From Neostapfia colusana (taxonomy: Eukaryota; Streptophyta; Magnoliopsida; Poales; Poaceae): a stretch of 64,000 nt of DNA. Position 1 is the first letter of the stretch. The number at the start of each line of letters is the position of its first letter. Shown here in pieces: positions 53,821 through 64,000 of this stretch. The position numbers were made by a program, and so were the translations under genes. The stretch covers positions 108,015,854-108,079,853 of the forward strand of contig JASWHV010000009.1 of NCBI GenBank assembly GCA_030760725.1. Direction: 5' to 3'. Under the pieces are notes generated by a model. That model was given only the letters and a program-made list of their open reading frames with translations. It was not told where the DNA came from and made no database searches.

Positions 53821-54959
53821 GGGAGGGAGGCCTAAGGAGGCTTCTGAGGCCTTAGAGAAGTGTGCTCTACATCCTTCACAAACTCAATTCCTGTGACTTT
53901 CTCAATCATGAACATCAATTAAGGTGCATAGCCACAGGAACGGTTTGGTGTGCAGGATATGTTTACCATGTCATTCCAAATATAATCGAAGATATTAAAT
54001 CTTCTTCTCCTGCTGATTACCTTCATCAAGGTTCTCAAATAACCTTGGACGCTCCTGACATCTCCATCCTTTGGAGCAATGGTCTTCCGGAGCACTCTGT
54101 TGAGAATAATGAAGAAGGGCTTCATGTTCTTGGTTGAGGGAGGATTGAATGGGAGTCGAGTATCATAGAGAAACTCCATCTTTTCCTTCTCCACAACTCC
54201 CAGATTGTGAATCACAATCTCATCATTGCCGGCGTCCTCAGGATTCAGCAGTCTGGCAAACTCAGTATAAGAAATTGTGTACTTGGATCCATGTGTCATC
54301 CAAGTCACTTTGTCTTCTCCATCATGAGCAAAGTGGCAAGTTGAATAAAACTGGGCAATGATCTCATCATTCCAGTTGTACCTGAAGGCGAGCAGGTCCT
54401 TGAGTCCATGTCTCTCTGCAGCCTCTATGACCTCCTCAAAGGCTTCACAACTCTTCCTTTCAAAGTATGTCCAGTCGATCCATTGACTTCAGACCACTGG
54501 AGTCTTCATTTGGAGGTACACCGAACTGTAGTAGTCCGAGTGAAAGTTTCTCCAAAATCTCTTGTCGGCTGCCTTTTTGCCGGAGCTATAGGCATCAACC
54601 TTCCTCAGGTTCCATGCCACATCACTTCCCTTGCCATTGAACTTTTCCTCCGAGGGATCCCTATGTCCCTGCCTTGGAGCTGTCACCTTGAGGGAACCAA
54701 TCGGTCCGGAAGCAAGTCCCTTTCCCTTGCCCTTAGTTTGGCGTTTTTTCGCCGAGCTAGAACCAGCCACATTTGCTTTTGAAGCTGGTCTCTTGATTGT
54801 AACCTTTCGACTCACCCTAGGTGGGGTGAGCGAAGGCTCGGCAGCACGCTCTTTTCTCTTGTTGGAGCGAGACTCCGGAGGATGAGTCATTATATCTTGA
54901 TCCATCTCGGCCTCAAAGTCAGAGAGACTCTCATTTGATCCCGACATGATTTCTGACAA

Positions 54960-55892
54960 GGAAGATAAAGTGGGTATGAATAATCAAGGATGACAAAGGA
55001 TTTGCACTGAATTGACATAAGCTAGGATTCCCTGACAAAATCCTTGAATCAGGGCATACCGGACTAGTCCGGTGTTCAGGATCGCACTAGTTCGGAGCAC
55101 CGGACTTGTCCGCCCTAATAATGGACTAGTCCGTTACGAGGCTGCTCAAGCCCTAATTTGTTGAAATTTGAGATTATTCAATGCAAATATGATCTAGGGT
55201 ACATGGAATACATCAATAGAGCATGCATTAACTAAAGGAGCTAAGATATTTGAGCAAAAGCAAGGAAAATCAAAGGTTCTAGGTTTGGAGCAAAGTTTAC
55301 CAAATTCTTCGATTCGAAGCGTTGAAGGAGTTCTTGATCCGGACTAGTACGGGGTCTTTGATCCCTTTGCAGTGGGGATCAATTCTCATGGAAATTTGAG
55401 AGGTTTTGATGGAGGACTTGCAAATTCACCTTGGGAGCACTTGAATTAGGAGAGAGAGAGAGTGGGGAGGGTTGTGAGGATGAATGAGATTAGGTTTGAG
55501 CCGTCCTTAGGGTTATGGACGCGAAATATCGGACTAGTCTGGACCATATCAGACTAGTCCGTTTTCTGGTCAGAGAGAAAACCGGACTAGTCCATGGTGG
55601 CCCGGACTAATCCGGTCTAACGGACTAAGTGCGGACTAGTCTGCCGGTGCGTACTAGTCCGGGGTGACCACGGACTAGTCCGTGGTCCCTTGTACAGAAG
55701 TGTACGAAACATATATATATATGTATGTATTCAAGTGTTCCTATTAAGTGATAAGGGACAAAGGCACACAGAAATTCTTGATGAATATGATCAGTAAACA
55801 TATAACAATCAAGCTATGAACATGATTCACCAAGATCAAGTAACTAACATAGTTTTTAGGACGAAAAATAGAGAGATGATTTTTCAATATAA
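54960..55892 (-). promoter_or_regulatory. spacer between Sirevirus 2 pol and ORF2 with palindromes and promoter-like text
   Basis: Read on the minus strand after pol: a TA-rich run (ATATATATATATG, near 55710), then a group of CGGACTAGTCCG-type palindromes (55530-55690), a CT-rich leader (CTCTCTCTCTC near 55455), a second palindrome group (55055-55140), then ORF2. The order palindromes, TA-rich run, leader is like the LTR promoter, so a separate ORF2 promoter is possible; this is inference. Confidence 0.6.
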
Positions 55893-58800
55893 TTAACATG
55901 ATTTTGAGGATGACATACAGGTATGCAAGTTTTCAAGCACGTTTCGAGCATCAAGGGTATTTAGTTCATTTCGGAGCTCACAAAAACGTTTTTCATCAAG
56001 TGGCTTGGTAAAGATATCGGCTAGTTGTTTTTCCGTGTTGACATGGGAAATGGCTATGTCTCCTTTCATTGAGTGATCTCTCAAAAAATGATGCCGGATA
56101 TCTATGTGTTTGGTTCTAGAGTGCTCAACAGGGTTATGGGCAATTTTAATTGCACTCTCATTGTCACAAAGGAGTGGAATACGGCTCATATTGTAACTGT
56201 AATCCCTTAGAGTTTGTCGCATCCAAAGGAGTTGTGCACAACAACTCCCAGCTCCAACATACTCCGCTTCGGCTGTGGATAGAGCAATTGAATTTTGTTT
56301 CTTGGAGGACAAAGAAACTAGGGATCTACCTAGGAATTGGCAAGTACCGGGAATACTTTTTCTATCTACCTTGCATCCGGCATAATCTGCATCAGAGTAC
56401 CCAATGAGATTGAATTTTGAACCTTTAGGATACCAAAGGCATAGGTTGAGTGTATGAACCAAATATCTCAAGATCCTTTTAACGGCTGTTAGATGACATT
56501 CCTTAGGATTGGCTTGAAATCTTACACACAAACATACACTCAACATGATATCAGACCTAGATGCACATAAATAGAGTAGGGAGCCAATCATGAAATGATA
56601 TACCTTTTGATCCACATTTGATCCGTCTTCATTTAGATCCAAGTGTCCATTTGTGGCCATGGGAGTCTTTATGGGCTTTGCTTTGTCCATTCCAAACTTC
56701 TTGAGAATGTCTTGAGTGTACTTTGTTTGGCTTATGAACGTCCCGTCCTTTTGTTGCTTCACTTGAAATTCCAAGAAGTAACTCAACTCTCCCATCATGG
56801 AAATCTCGAATCTATCTGTCATAATCTTGCTAAATTCTTGACAAAGGATTTGTTAGTTGAACCAAATATAATATCGTCAACATAGATTTGACAAATGAAG
56901 AGATCATCATCAAAGTGTTTAGTAAACAAGGTGTAATCAACTTTTCCGATCTTGAAGTCATTTTCAATCAAAAAATCTCTAAGGCACTCATACCAAGCTC
57001 TAGGAGCTTGTTTGAGGCCATAGAGAGCCTTACGCAGTTTGAACACATAGTCAGGGTGCTCTTGATCTTCAAAACCGGGTGGTTGCTCCACGTACACCTC
57101 CTCCTTGATCGATCCGTTGAGAAATGCGCTTTTCACGTCCATTTGATAAAGCTTGAAATTGTGGTGAGTAGCATATGCAAGTAATATACGAATCGATTCA
57201 AGCCTAGCTACGGGAGCAAAAGTCTCATCAAAATCCAAACCTTCGACTTGTGAGTACCCTTTTGCCACAAGTCATGCATTGTTCCTTGTTACCACTCCAT
57301 GTTCGTCTTGCTTGTTGCGGAAGACCCATTTAGTGCCGACGACGTTGGACTTGGGTCTTTCAACAAGCTCCCACACTTCGTTCCTTTTGAAGTTGTTCAA
57401 TTCTTCTTGCATCGCCATCACCCAATCCGGATCTTTTAATGCATCCTCAACCCTGTATGGTTCCAAAGAAGATACAAAGGAATAGTATTAACAAAAATTA
57501 GCTATGCGAGATCGAGTTATTACTCCCTTTCGTATGTCACCGATTATGTTAAAAATTAGCTATGCGAGATCGAGTTATTATACTCCCTTTCGTATGTCAC
57601 CGATTATGTTGTCAACGGGGTGATCTCTTTGGATGCTTTGGTGTACTCTTCGATGTGGCACTTGTGGTCTTGAATCTTCATTATCATCTTCTTCTCCCCC
57701 TGGATAGTTGTCCTCATTGATGTTTTGGCCTTCTTGATTTTCTTGAGGTTGATCTTGTATGGAAGCTCCCCCTTGATCATTTTCCTCCATTTGTGGTTCA
57801 TTTTCTTCATTCGCATTTGAAGGTGGCACTTGTGGTCGAACATCGCCCAATGCCATTCTTCTCAATGCTTGACATGGAGCTTCTTCTTGATCTAGCACAC
57901 ACTGATCAACTTGCTCTTCTTGAGAGCCGTTAGTTTCATCGAACACTACGTCACGTGCTACTTCAACAAGTCCGGAGGTTTTGTTGAAGACACGATAAGC
58001 GTAGGAGTTCGAATCATAGCCAAGTAAGAAACCTTCATCGGACTTCGAAGCAAACTTCGAAGCCCTTGGCTTCTTATTTAAAATATAACATTTTGAACCA
58101 AAAACTTGAAAATATGAAATATTTGGCTTGTTACCCGTGAGTAGCTCATAAGAGGTTTTCTTGAGCAGCCGATGAAGATATAGTCGATTTATGGCTTGAC
58201 AAGCGGTGTTAACCGCTTCAGCCCAAAACCTGTCCGAAGTCTTGTATTCATCGAGCATTGTCCTTGACATCTCAATGAGAGTTCGGTTCTTCCTTTCGGC
58301 TACTCCGTTTTGTTAAGGGGTATATGGTGCTGAAAATTCGTACTTCATCCCTTCTTCGTCTAGATACTCCTCAACTTGGGTGTTCTTGAATTTTGTCCCA
58401 TTGTCGCTTTGTATGTTCTTGATCTTCAATGAGAATTCATTTTGGGCACGCTTGATGAACTTCTTGAGGGTTCCTTGAGTTTCTGTCATATCATGCAAAA
58501 AGAAAACCCACGTGAAGCGTGAAAAATCATCAACAATGACTAGACCGTATTTATTACCGCCGATGCTTATGTAGGCAACTGGACCAAATAGATCCATGTG
58601 AAGGAGCTCAAGCGGTCTTGTTGTAGTCATGACATTCTCCGCGGGATGGGATGCTCCTACTTGCTTCCCTGCTTGACACGCTCTACATGGCACGTCTTTC
58701 TCAAAAACAACATCCTTTAAACCTCGGATGTGATTGCCTTTGATGAGTTTTTGAAGATTCCTCATACCAACATGTGCTAGCCGTTTATGCCACAGCCAAC

Positions 58801-59430
58801 CCATGTTGGTCGTTGCAATCAAGCATGTGTCAAGTTCGGCTTTATCTTTGTTGAAGTCAACTAGAAAAAGTTTTCCCTTCAACACACCCTTGAATGCAAT
58901 TGAGTTATCACTCCTTCTAGAGACAGTCACACCCTCATTAGTGAATAAAAAATTATAACCCTTATCACATAATTGAGATATGGACAAAAGGTTATAATCC
59001 AAGGAGTCAATGTAAAACATGAGAGAGAGTATGTTGTGATGAAATTGCAATTTTACTGGTACCAAGCACTTTTCCTTGACTATTATCACCAAAATAAATG
59101 CCTTCGCTTGGATTTTCATTTTCTTCATATTCCATGAACATTCTTCTTTCTCCGGTCATATGATTGGTGCATCCACTATCTAGCACCCATTTTGCTTCAC
59201 CGGATGAATAAGTCTGCAAAAACAATTTATGCCTTGGTCTTAGGTACCCAAGCTTGCTTGGGTCCTTTGAGGTTAGTCACAAGTGATTTGGGCGCCCACA
59301 CATGAGACTTGGTGTTCCCATGGTGTGGCCCAACATATTTAGCATAAACTCTTTCAAGATTACTTTTCATAAGTACATATGAAGTATCAAAAGTTCTAAA
59401 TAGAAGTTGTTGTTCATATGTGTTCACAGT
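55893..59430 (-). pseudogene. Sirevirus 2 minus-strand copy: end of gag and pol
   Basis: Gag end LKGPKQAWVPKTKA then TAA (59227); protease in another frame FLQTYSSGEAKWVLDSGC (59220), GAG-preintegrase WLWHKRLAHVGMRNLQKL and CRACQAGKQVG; integrase LLHMDLFGPVAYISIGGNKY, VIVDDFSRFTWVFF, IQSDNGTKF. CAA has become TAA at 58310-58312, then NGVAERKNRTLIEM. RT 57466-56840: TKWVFRNKQDEHGVVTRN, MDVKSAFLNGS, YGLKQAPRAWYECL, IYVDDIIFGS (intact DD). RNase H ends AEYVGAGSCCAQLLW, TKHIDIRHHFLRDH, KQLADIFTKPLDEKRF, stopping at 55893. A tandem duplication (57493-57610) breaks the stretch before RT. Confidence 0.9.
57493..57610 (-). repeat. 58/60-bp direct tandem duplication inside the minus-strand pol
   Basis: AAAAATTAGCTATGCGAGAT...GATTATGTT occurs at 57493-57550 and again at 57551-57610, the second with two extra bases (TA). 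The plus-strand copy has the segment once (61570-61628). Confidence 0.92.
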
Positions 59431-59639
59431 GTTAAATTTATCAACATTATTAAGTTTTCTAACTTGAGAAGAGTTTTCCTTGACAAAGGCAATGCAACTC
59501 TTGTTATTCTTGTGGCTTCTAGCGTTTTGCTTTTCACCATTAGAATATCCAATGCCATATTTGACATTAGGAGGTCTTGTGACCGAGTATGCACTGCATG
59601 CATACTTGATCTTCTCCTTGTCAAATATGCCACTTTGAG

Positions 59640-59675
59640 AAGATTACTTGTCCTTTGTCAAGCAAAGCTTAGTAA
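59640..59675. other. junction of two opposite Sirevirus 2 copies
   Basis: Left of about 59640 the text reads gag on the minus strand; right of about 59675 the same gag region reads on the plus strand (compare TTGCATTGCCTTTGTCAAGG at 59682 with its complement at 59480-59499). The two sides keep different lengths of gag, so the centre is not a perfect palindrome. Confidence 0.8.
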
Positions 59676-62600
59676 CAAGGGTTGCATTGCCTTTGTCAAG
59701 GAAAACTCTTCTCAAGCTACAAAGCTTAGTAATGTTGATAAATTTAACAATGTGAACACATATGAGCAAAACTTCTATTTAGAATCTTTGATGCTTCATA
59801 TGTACTTATGAAAAGTAATCTTGGAAGAGTTTATGCTAAATATATTGGGCCACGCCATGGGAATATCAAGTCTCATGTGTGGGTGCCCAAATCACTTGTG
59901 ACTAACCTCAGAGGACCCAAGCAAGCTTGGGTACCTAAGACCAAGGCATAAATTGTTTTTACAGACTTACTCATCCGGTGGAGCAAAATGGGTGCTAGAT
60001 AGTGGATGCACCAATCCCATGATCAGAGAAATAAGAATGTTTATGGAATATGAAGAAAATGAAAATCCAAACGAAGGCATTTATTTTGGTGATAATAGTC
60101 AAGGAAAAGTGCTTGGTACCGGTAAAATTGCAATTTCATCACAACATACTCTCTCTCATGTTTTACACGTTGACTCCTTGGATTATAACCTTTTATCCAC
60201 ATCTCAATTATGTGACAAGGGTTATAATTATTTATTCACTAATGAGGGTGTGACTGTCTCTAGAAGGAGTGATAACTCAATTGCATTCAAGGGTGTGTTT
60301 AAGGGAAAACTTTATCTAGTTGACTTCAACAAAGATAAAGCCGAACTTGACACATGCTTGATTGCAAAGACCAACATGGGTTGGCTGTGGCTTAGACGGC
60401 TAGCACATGTTGGTATGAGGAATCTTCAAAAACTCCTCAAAGGAAATCACATCCGAGATTTAAAGGATGTTGTTTTTGAGAAAGACGGGCCGTGTAGAGC
60501 GTGTCAAGCAGGGAAGCAAGTAGGAGCATCCTATCCCGCGAAGAATGTCATGACTACAACAAGACCGCTTGAGCTCCTTCACATGGATCTATTTGGTCCA
60601 GTTGCCTACATAAGCATCGGCGGTAATAAATACGGTCTAGTCATTGTTGATGATTTTTCACGCTTCACGTGGGTTTTCTTTTTGCATAATAAGACAGAAA
60701 CTCAAGGAACCCTAGAGAAGTTCATCAAGCGTGCCCAAAATGAATTCTCATTAAAGATCAAGAACATACGAAGCGACAATGGGACATAATTCAAGAACAC
60801 CCAAGTTGAGGAGTATCTAGACAAAGAAGGGATAAAGCACGAATTTTCAGCACCATATACTCCTCAACAAAACGGAGTAGCCGAAAGGAAGAACCGAACT
60901 CTCATTGAGATGTCAAGGACAATGCTCGATGAATACAAGACTTTAGACAAGTTTTGGGCTGAAGCGGTTAACACCGCTTGTCACGCTATAAATCGACTAT
61001 ATCTTCATCGGTTGCTCAAGAAAACCTCTTATGAATTACTCACGGGTAACAAGCCAAACATTTCATATTTTCGAGTTTTTGGTTCAAAATGTTATATTTT
61101 AAATAAGAAGCCAAGGGCTTCGAAGTTTTCTTCGAAGTCCGATGAAGGTTTCTTACTTGGCTATGATTCGAACTCCTACGCTTATCGTGTCTTCAACAAA
61201 ACCTATGGACTTGTTAAAGTAGCACGTGACGTAGTGTTCGATGAAACTAGCGGCTCTCAAGAAGAGCAAGTTGATCAGTGTGTGCTAGATCAAGAAGAAG
61301 CTCCATGTCAAGCATTGAGAAGAATGGCATTGGGCGATGTTCGACCACAAGTGCCACCTTCAAATGCGAATGAAGAAAATGAACCACAGATGGAGGAAAA
61401 TGATCAAGGGGGAGCTTCCATACAAGATCAACCTCAAGACAATCAAGAAGGCCAAAACATCAATGAGGGCAACTATCCAGGGGGAGAAGAAGATGATAAT
61501 TAAGATTCAAGATCACAAGTGCCGCATCCAAGAGTACACCAAAGCATCCAAAGAGATCACCCCGTTGATAACATAATCGGTGACATCCGAAAGGGAGTAA
61601 TAACTCGATCTCGCATAGCTAATTTTTGTGAACATTATTCCTTTGTATCTTCTTTGGAACCATATAGGGTTGAGGATACATTAAAAGATCCGGATTGGGT
61701 GATGGCGATGCAAGAAGAATTGAACAACTTCAAAAGGAACGAAGTGTGGGAGCTTGTTGAAAGATCCAACTCCAACGTCGTCGGCACTAAATGGGTCTTC
61801 CGCAACAAGCAAGATGAACATGGAGTGGTGACAAGGAACAAGGCACGACTTATGGTAAAAGGGTACTCACAAGTCGAAGGTTTGGATTTCGATGAGACTT
61901 TTGCTCCCGTAGCTAAGCTTGAATCGATTTGTATATTACTTGCATATGCTACTCACCACAATTTTAAGATTTATCAAATGGATGTGAAAAGCGCCTTTCT
62001 GAACGGCCTGATCAAGGAGGAGGTGTACGTGGAGCAACCACCCGGTTTTGAAGATCAAGAGCACCCCGACTATGTGTTCAAACTGTGTGAGAATCTCTAT
62101 GGCCTCAAACAAGCTCCTAGAGCTTAGTATGAGTGCCTTAGAGATTTTTTGATTGAAAATGACTTCAAGATCGGAAAAGCTGATTACACCTTGTTTACTA
62201 AACACTTTGATGATGATCTCTTCATTTACCAAATCTATGCTGACGATATTAAATTTGGTTCAACTAACAAATCCTTTTGTCAAGAATTTAGCAAGATTAT
62301 GACAGATAGATTCGAGATGTCCATGATGGGAGAGCTGAGTTACTTCTTGGGATTTCAAGTGAAGCAACAAAAGGACGGGACGTTCATAAGACAAACAAAG
62401 TACACTCAAGACATTCTCAAGAAGTTTGGAATGGACAAAGAAAAGCCCATAAAGACTCCCATGGCCACAAATGGGCACTTGGATCTAAATGAAGACGGAC
62501 CAAATGTGGATCAAAAGGTATATCATTCCATGATTGGCTCCCTACTCTATTTATGTGCATCTAGGCCTGATATCATGTTGAGTGTATGTTTGTGTGCAAG

Positions 62601-63228
62601 ATTTCAAGCCAATCTTATGGAATGTCATCTGACAGCCGTTAAAAGGATCTTGAGATATTTAGTTCATACACCCAACCTAGGCCTTTGGTATCCCAAAGGT
62701 TCAAAATTCAATCTCATTGGATACTCCGATGCAGATTATGCCGGATGCAAGGTAGATAGAAAAAGTACTTCTGGTACTTGCCAATTCCTAGGTAGATCCC
62801 TAGTTTCTTGGTCCTCCAAGAAACAAAATTCAATTGCTCTATCCATAGCCGAAGCGGAGTATGTTGCAGCCGGGAGTTGTTGTGCACAACTCCTTTGGAT
62901 GCGACAAACTCTAAGGGATTACGGTTACAGTATGAGCCGTATTCTACTCCTTTGTGACAATGAGAGTGCTATTAAAATTGCCCATAACTCTGTTGAGCAC
63001 TCTAGAACTAAACACATAGATATCCGGCATCATTTTTTGAGAGATCACTCAATGAAAGGAGACATAGTCATTTCCCATGTCAACACTAAAAACAACTAGC
63101 CGATATCTTTACCAAACCACTTGATGAAAAAAAATTTTGTGAGCTCCGAAATAAACTAAATATCCTTGATGCTCGAAACGTGGCTTGAAAACTTGCATAC
63201 CTGTATGCCATCCTCAAAATCATGTTAA
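59676..63228 (+). pseudogene. Sirevirus 2 plus-strand copy: end of gag and pol
   Basis: The gag end is shifted and carries a stop near 59809. TAA at 59949-59951 ends gag at the same place as the other arm. Protease FLQTYSSGGAKWVLDSGC (59956), GAG-preintegrase LRRLAHVGMRNLQKLLKG, integrase LLHMDLFGPVAYISIGGNKY, VIVDDFSRFTWVFF, IRSDNGT followed by TAA near 60787, then QQNGVAERKNRTLIEMSRTM. RT: a TAA near 61501, TKWVFRNKQDEHGVVTRNKA, MDVKSAFLNGL, YGLKQAPRA with TGG changed to TAG near 62127, and YADDIKFG (YVDD in the other arm). RNase H: GCKVDRKSTSGTCQFLGRS, AEAEYVAAGSCCAQ, TKHIDIRHHFLRDH, then a one-base loss near 63092 before the ADIFTKPLD motif. Inactive. Confidence 0.9.
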
Positions 63229-64000
63229 TTATATTGAAAAATTGTCTCTCTCTATTTTTCGTCCTAAAAACTATGTTAGTTACTTGATCTTGGTGAATCA
63301 TGGTCATAGCTTGATTGTTATATGTTTACTGATCATATTCATCAAGAATTTCTGTGTGCCTTTGTCCCTTATCACTTAATAGGAACCTTTGAATACATAT
63401 ATATATACATATATATTTATATATATATATATATATGTTTTGTACACCTTTATACAAGGGACCACGGACTAGTCCGCACTTAGTCCGTTAGACCGGACTA
63501 GTTCGAACCACCACGGACTAGTCCGATTTTCTCTCTGACCAGAAAACGGACTAGTCCGATATGGTCCGGACTAGTCTGATATTTTGACTCCATAACGCTA
63601 AGGACGGCTCAAACCTAATCTTCTTCATCCTCACAACCCTTCCCACTCTCTCTCTCCTCACTCAAGTGCTCCCAAGGCGGATTTACAAGTTCTCCATCAA
63701 AACCACCCAAATTTCCATGGGAATCGATCTCCATTGCAAAGTGATCAAAGACCACGTACTAGTACGGATCAAGAACTCCTTCAACGCTTCGAATCGAAGG
63801 ATTTGGTAAACTTCGCTCCAAACCCTAGAACCTTCGATATTCCTTGTTTTTGCTCAAATAGCTTAGCTCTTTTAGTCAATGCATGCTCTATTGATGCATT
63901 CCATGTACCTTAGCCCATATTTGCATTGAATAAGCTCAAATTTCGACAAGTTAGGGCTTGGGTAGCCTCAAAACGGACTAGTCCGTTCTTAGGGCGGACA
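63229..64000 (+). promoter_or_regulatory. pol-ORF2 spacer of the plus-strand Sirevirus 2 copy
   Basis: TA repeat at 63396-63437, then CGGACTAGTCCG at 63465-63476, 63514-63525 and 63547-63558, a CT-rich leader (63640-63660), and a further copy at 63974-63985. It mirrors 55050-55870. ORF2 would start just beyond the window. Confidence 0.7.

Larger units (their letters stand above)
50233..54959 (-). pseudogene. ORF2 of Sirevirus 2 (Transposase_32/env-like), split by a solo LTR
   Basis: On the minus strand it starts MSEIMSGSNESLSDFEAEMD at 54959. A basic nuclear-type stretch follows (SNKRKERAAEP, SSAKKRQTKGKGKGLA), then RFWRNFHSDYYSSVYLQ, an in-frame TGA near 54488, SQWIDWTYFERK, FRYNWNDEIIAQFYSTCHF, WMTHGSKYTISYTEFARLL, YGYLR/VRSVQGYLRTLM and FIEKVTG-like text, with a stop near 53919. 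This pattern matches the plant retroelement family usually labelled Transposase_32 and found after pol in Sireviruses, where env-like ORFs also lie. The solo LTR at 50655-53820 splits it; the tail (50236-50577, after a shift) ends in an acidic DDEDEERTDSEE. I see no convincing membrane segment, so envelope function is unproven. Its own start follows a leader rather than pol. Confidence 0.75.
48374..59640 (-). mobile_element. Sirevirus 2, minus-strand copy (Opie/SIRE-like), 5' half missing
   Basis: Read on the minus strand: end of gag and protease from about 59640, pol to 55893, a palindrome-rich spacer, ORF2 (54959 to about 50233), polypurine tracts, then an LTR (49726 to 48374). It sits in the gypsy 3' region. 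Most of gag, the PBS and the 5' LTR are absent; at 59640 the text meets an opposite copy. The pol sequence style (KWVLDSGCTNHMTG, GNKYGLVIVDDFSRFTWVFF) is Opie/SIRE-like. Confidence 0.85.
59676..64000 (+). mobile_element. Sirevirus 2, plus-strand copy, 5' part missing, runs off the window
   Basis: End of gag, pol (59953-63228) and the beginning of the pol-ORF2 spacer with palindromes, in the mirror order of the minus-strand copy. Window end 64000 corresponds to about 55090 in the other arm. It differs from that arm at scattered positions (for example GGAKWVLDSGCTNPM versus GEAKWVLDSGCTNHM). Confidence 0.85.

Noticed and set aside
54960..55892. A full LTR between pol and ORF2
   Set aside because: Palindromes and a leader are present, but no TG...CA borders, PBS or PPT could be found around it.
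59407..59811. 134-codon ORF spanning the inverted junction
   Set aside because: Antisense to gag on its left side and sense on its right; it exists only because of the junction.

Overview
The window is intergenic DNA of a large grass genome, built almost entirely of nested transposable elements. I found no intact host gene, no tRNA or rRNA, and nothing bacterial. The assignment to Poaceae rests on the element types: CACTA (En/Spm) transposons with TTACGACGG subterminal repeats, a Tat/RIRE2-like Ty3/gypsy element with CCGACA-TTTGG at the LTR/PBS junction, and two families of Sirevirus (SIRE/Maximus/Opie-like Ty1/copia) with palindrome-rich LTRs. The species cannot be read from the sequence. 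Every coding region found is broken; they are annotated as pseudogenes.

Layout. 1-1068 is the 3' end of an Ale/Retrofit-like copia with its LTR; 1069-1889 is unassigned. CACTA-1 starts at about 1890 and carries a deleted TNP2 transposase and a Transposase_24 (TNPA-like) gene. At 6644 a Tat-like gypsy element interrupts its 3' end. The gypsy element runs from its LTR (6644-7697) through protease, RT and RNase H. At 11163 it is cut by CACTA-2 (11164-46082, target duplication AAT), and its integrase resumes in the same reading frame at 46083. CACTA-2 has TNP2, DUF4218- and DUF4216-type regions and a second gene. Intron 1 of that gene received Sirevirus family 1 (17092-43201, target duplication CTATT).

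Sirevirus family 1 has the form LTR-internal A-LTR-internal B-LTR, so two internal regions share a middle LTR. Internal A carries a 3.4-kb solo LTR (23861-27280, GGAAC). Internal B carries a 4.3-kb insertion that looks like an LTR plus a primer-binding-site tail (36147-40492, GGGAA).

The 3' region of the gypsy element (47290-48373) is interrupted by Sirevirus family 2 on the minus strand (48374 to about 59640). It carries an extra ORF2 (Transposase_32/env-like) between pol and the LTR, and that ORF is split by another solo LTR (50655-53820, GGGAG). At about 59640-59675 this copy meets, head to head, a second copy of the same family on the plus strand that runs off the window end, giving a long inverted repeat with arms of at least 4.3 kb.

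Relative order from the nesting: CACTA-1, then gypsy, then CACTA-2 and Sirevirus 2 independently, then Sirevirus 1 inside CACTA-2, then the solo LTRs. The most unusual signals are a 210-nt chain of four foldbacks, kept in order and size with base-pair compensation upstream of TNP2 in both CACTA elements; a pol-ORF2 spacer that repeats the LTR's CGGACTAGTCCG palindromes; the inverted Sirevirus pair; and a roughly 55-bp G-box minisatellite present in LTRs of two apparently different families.
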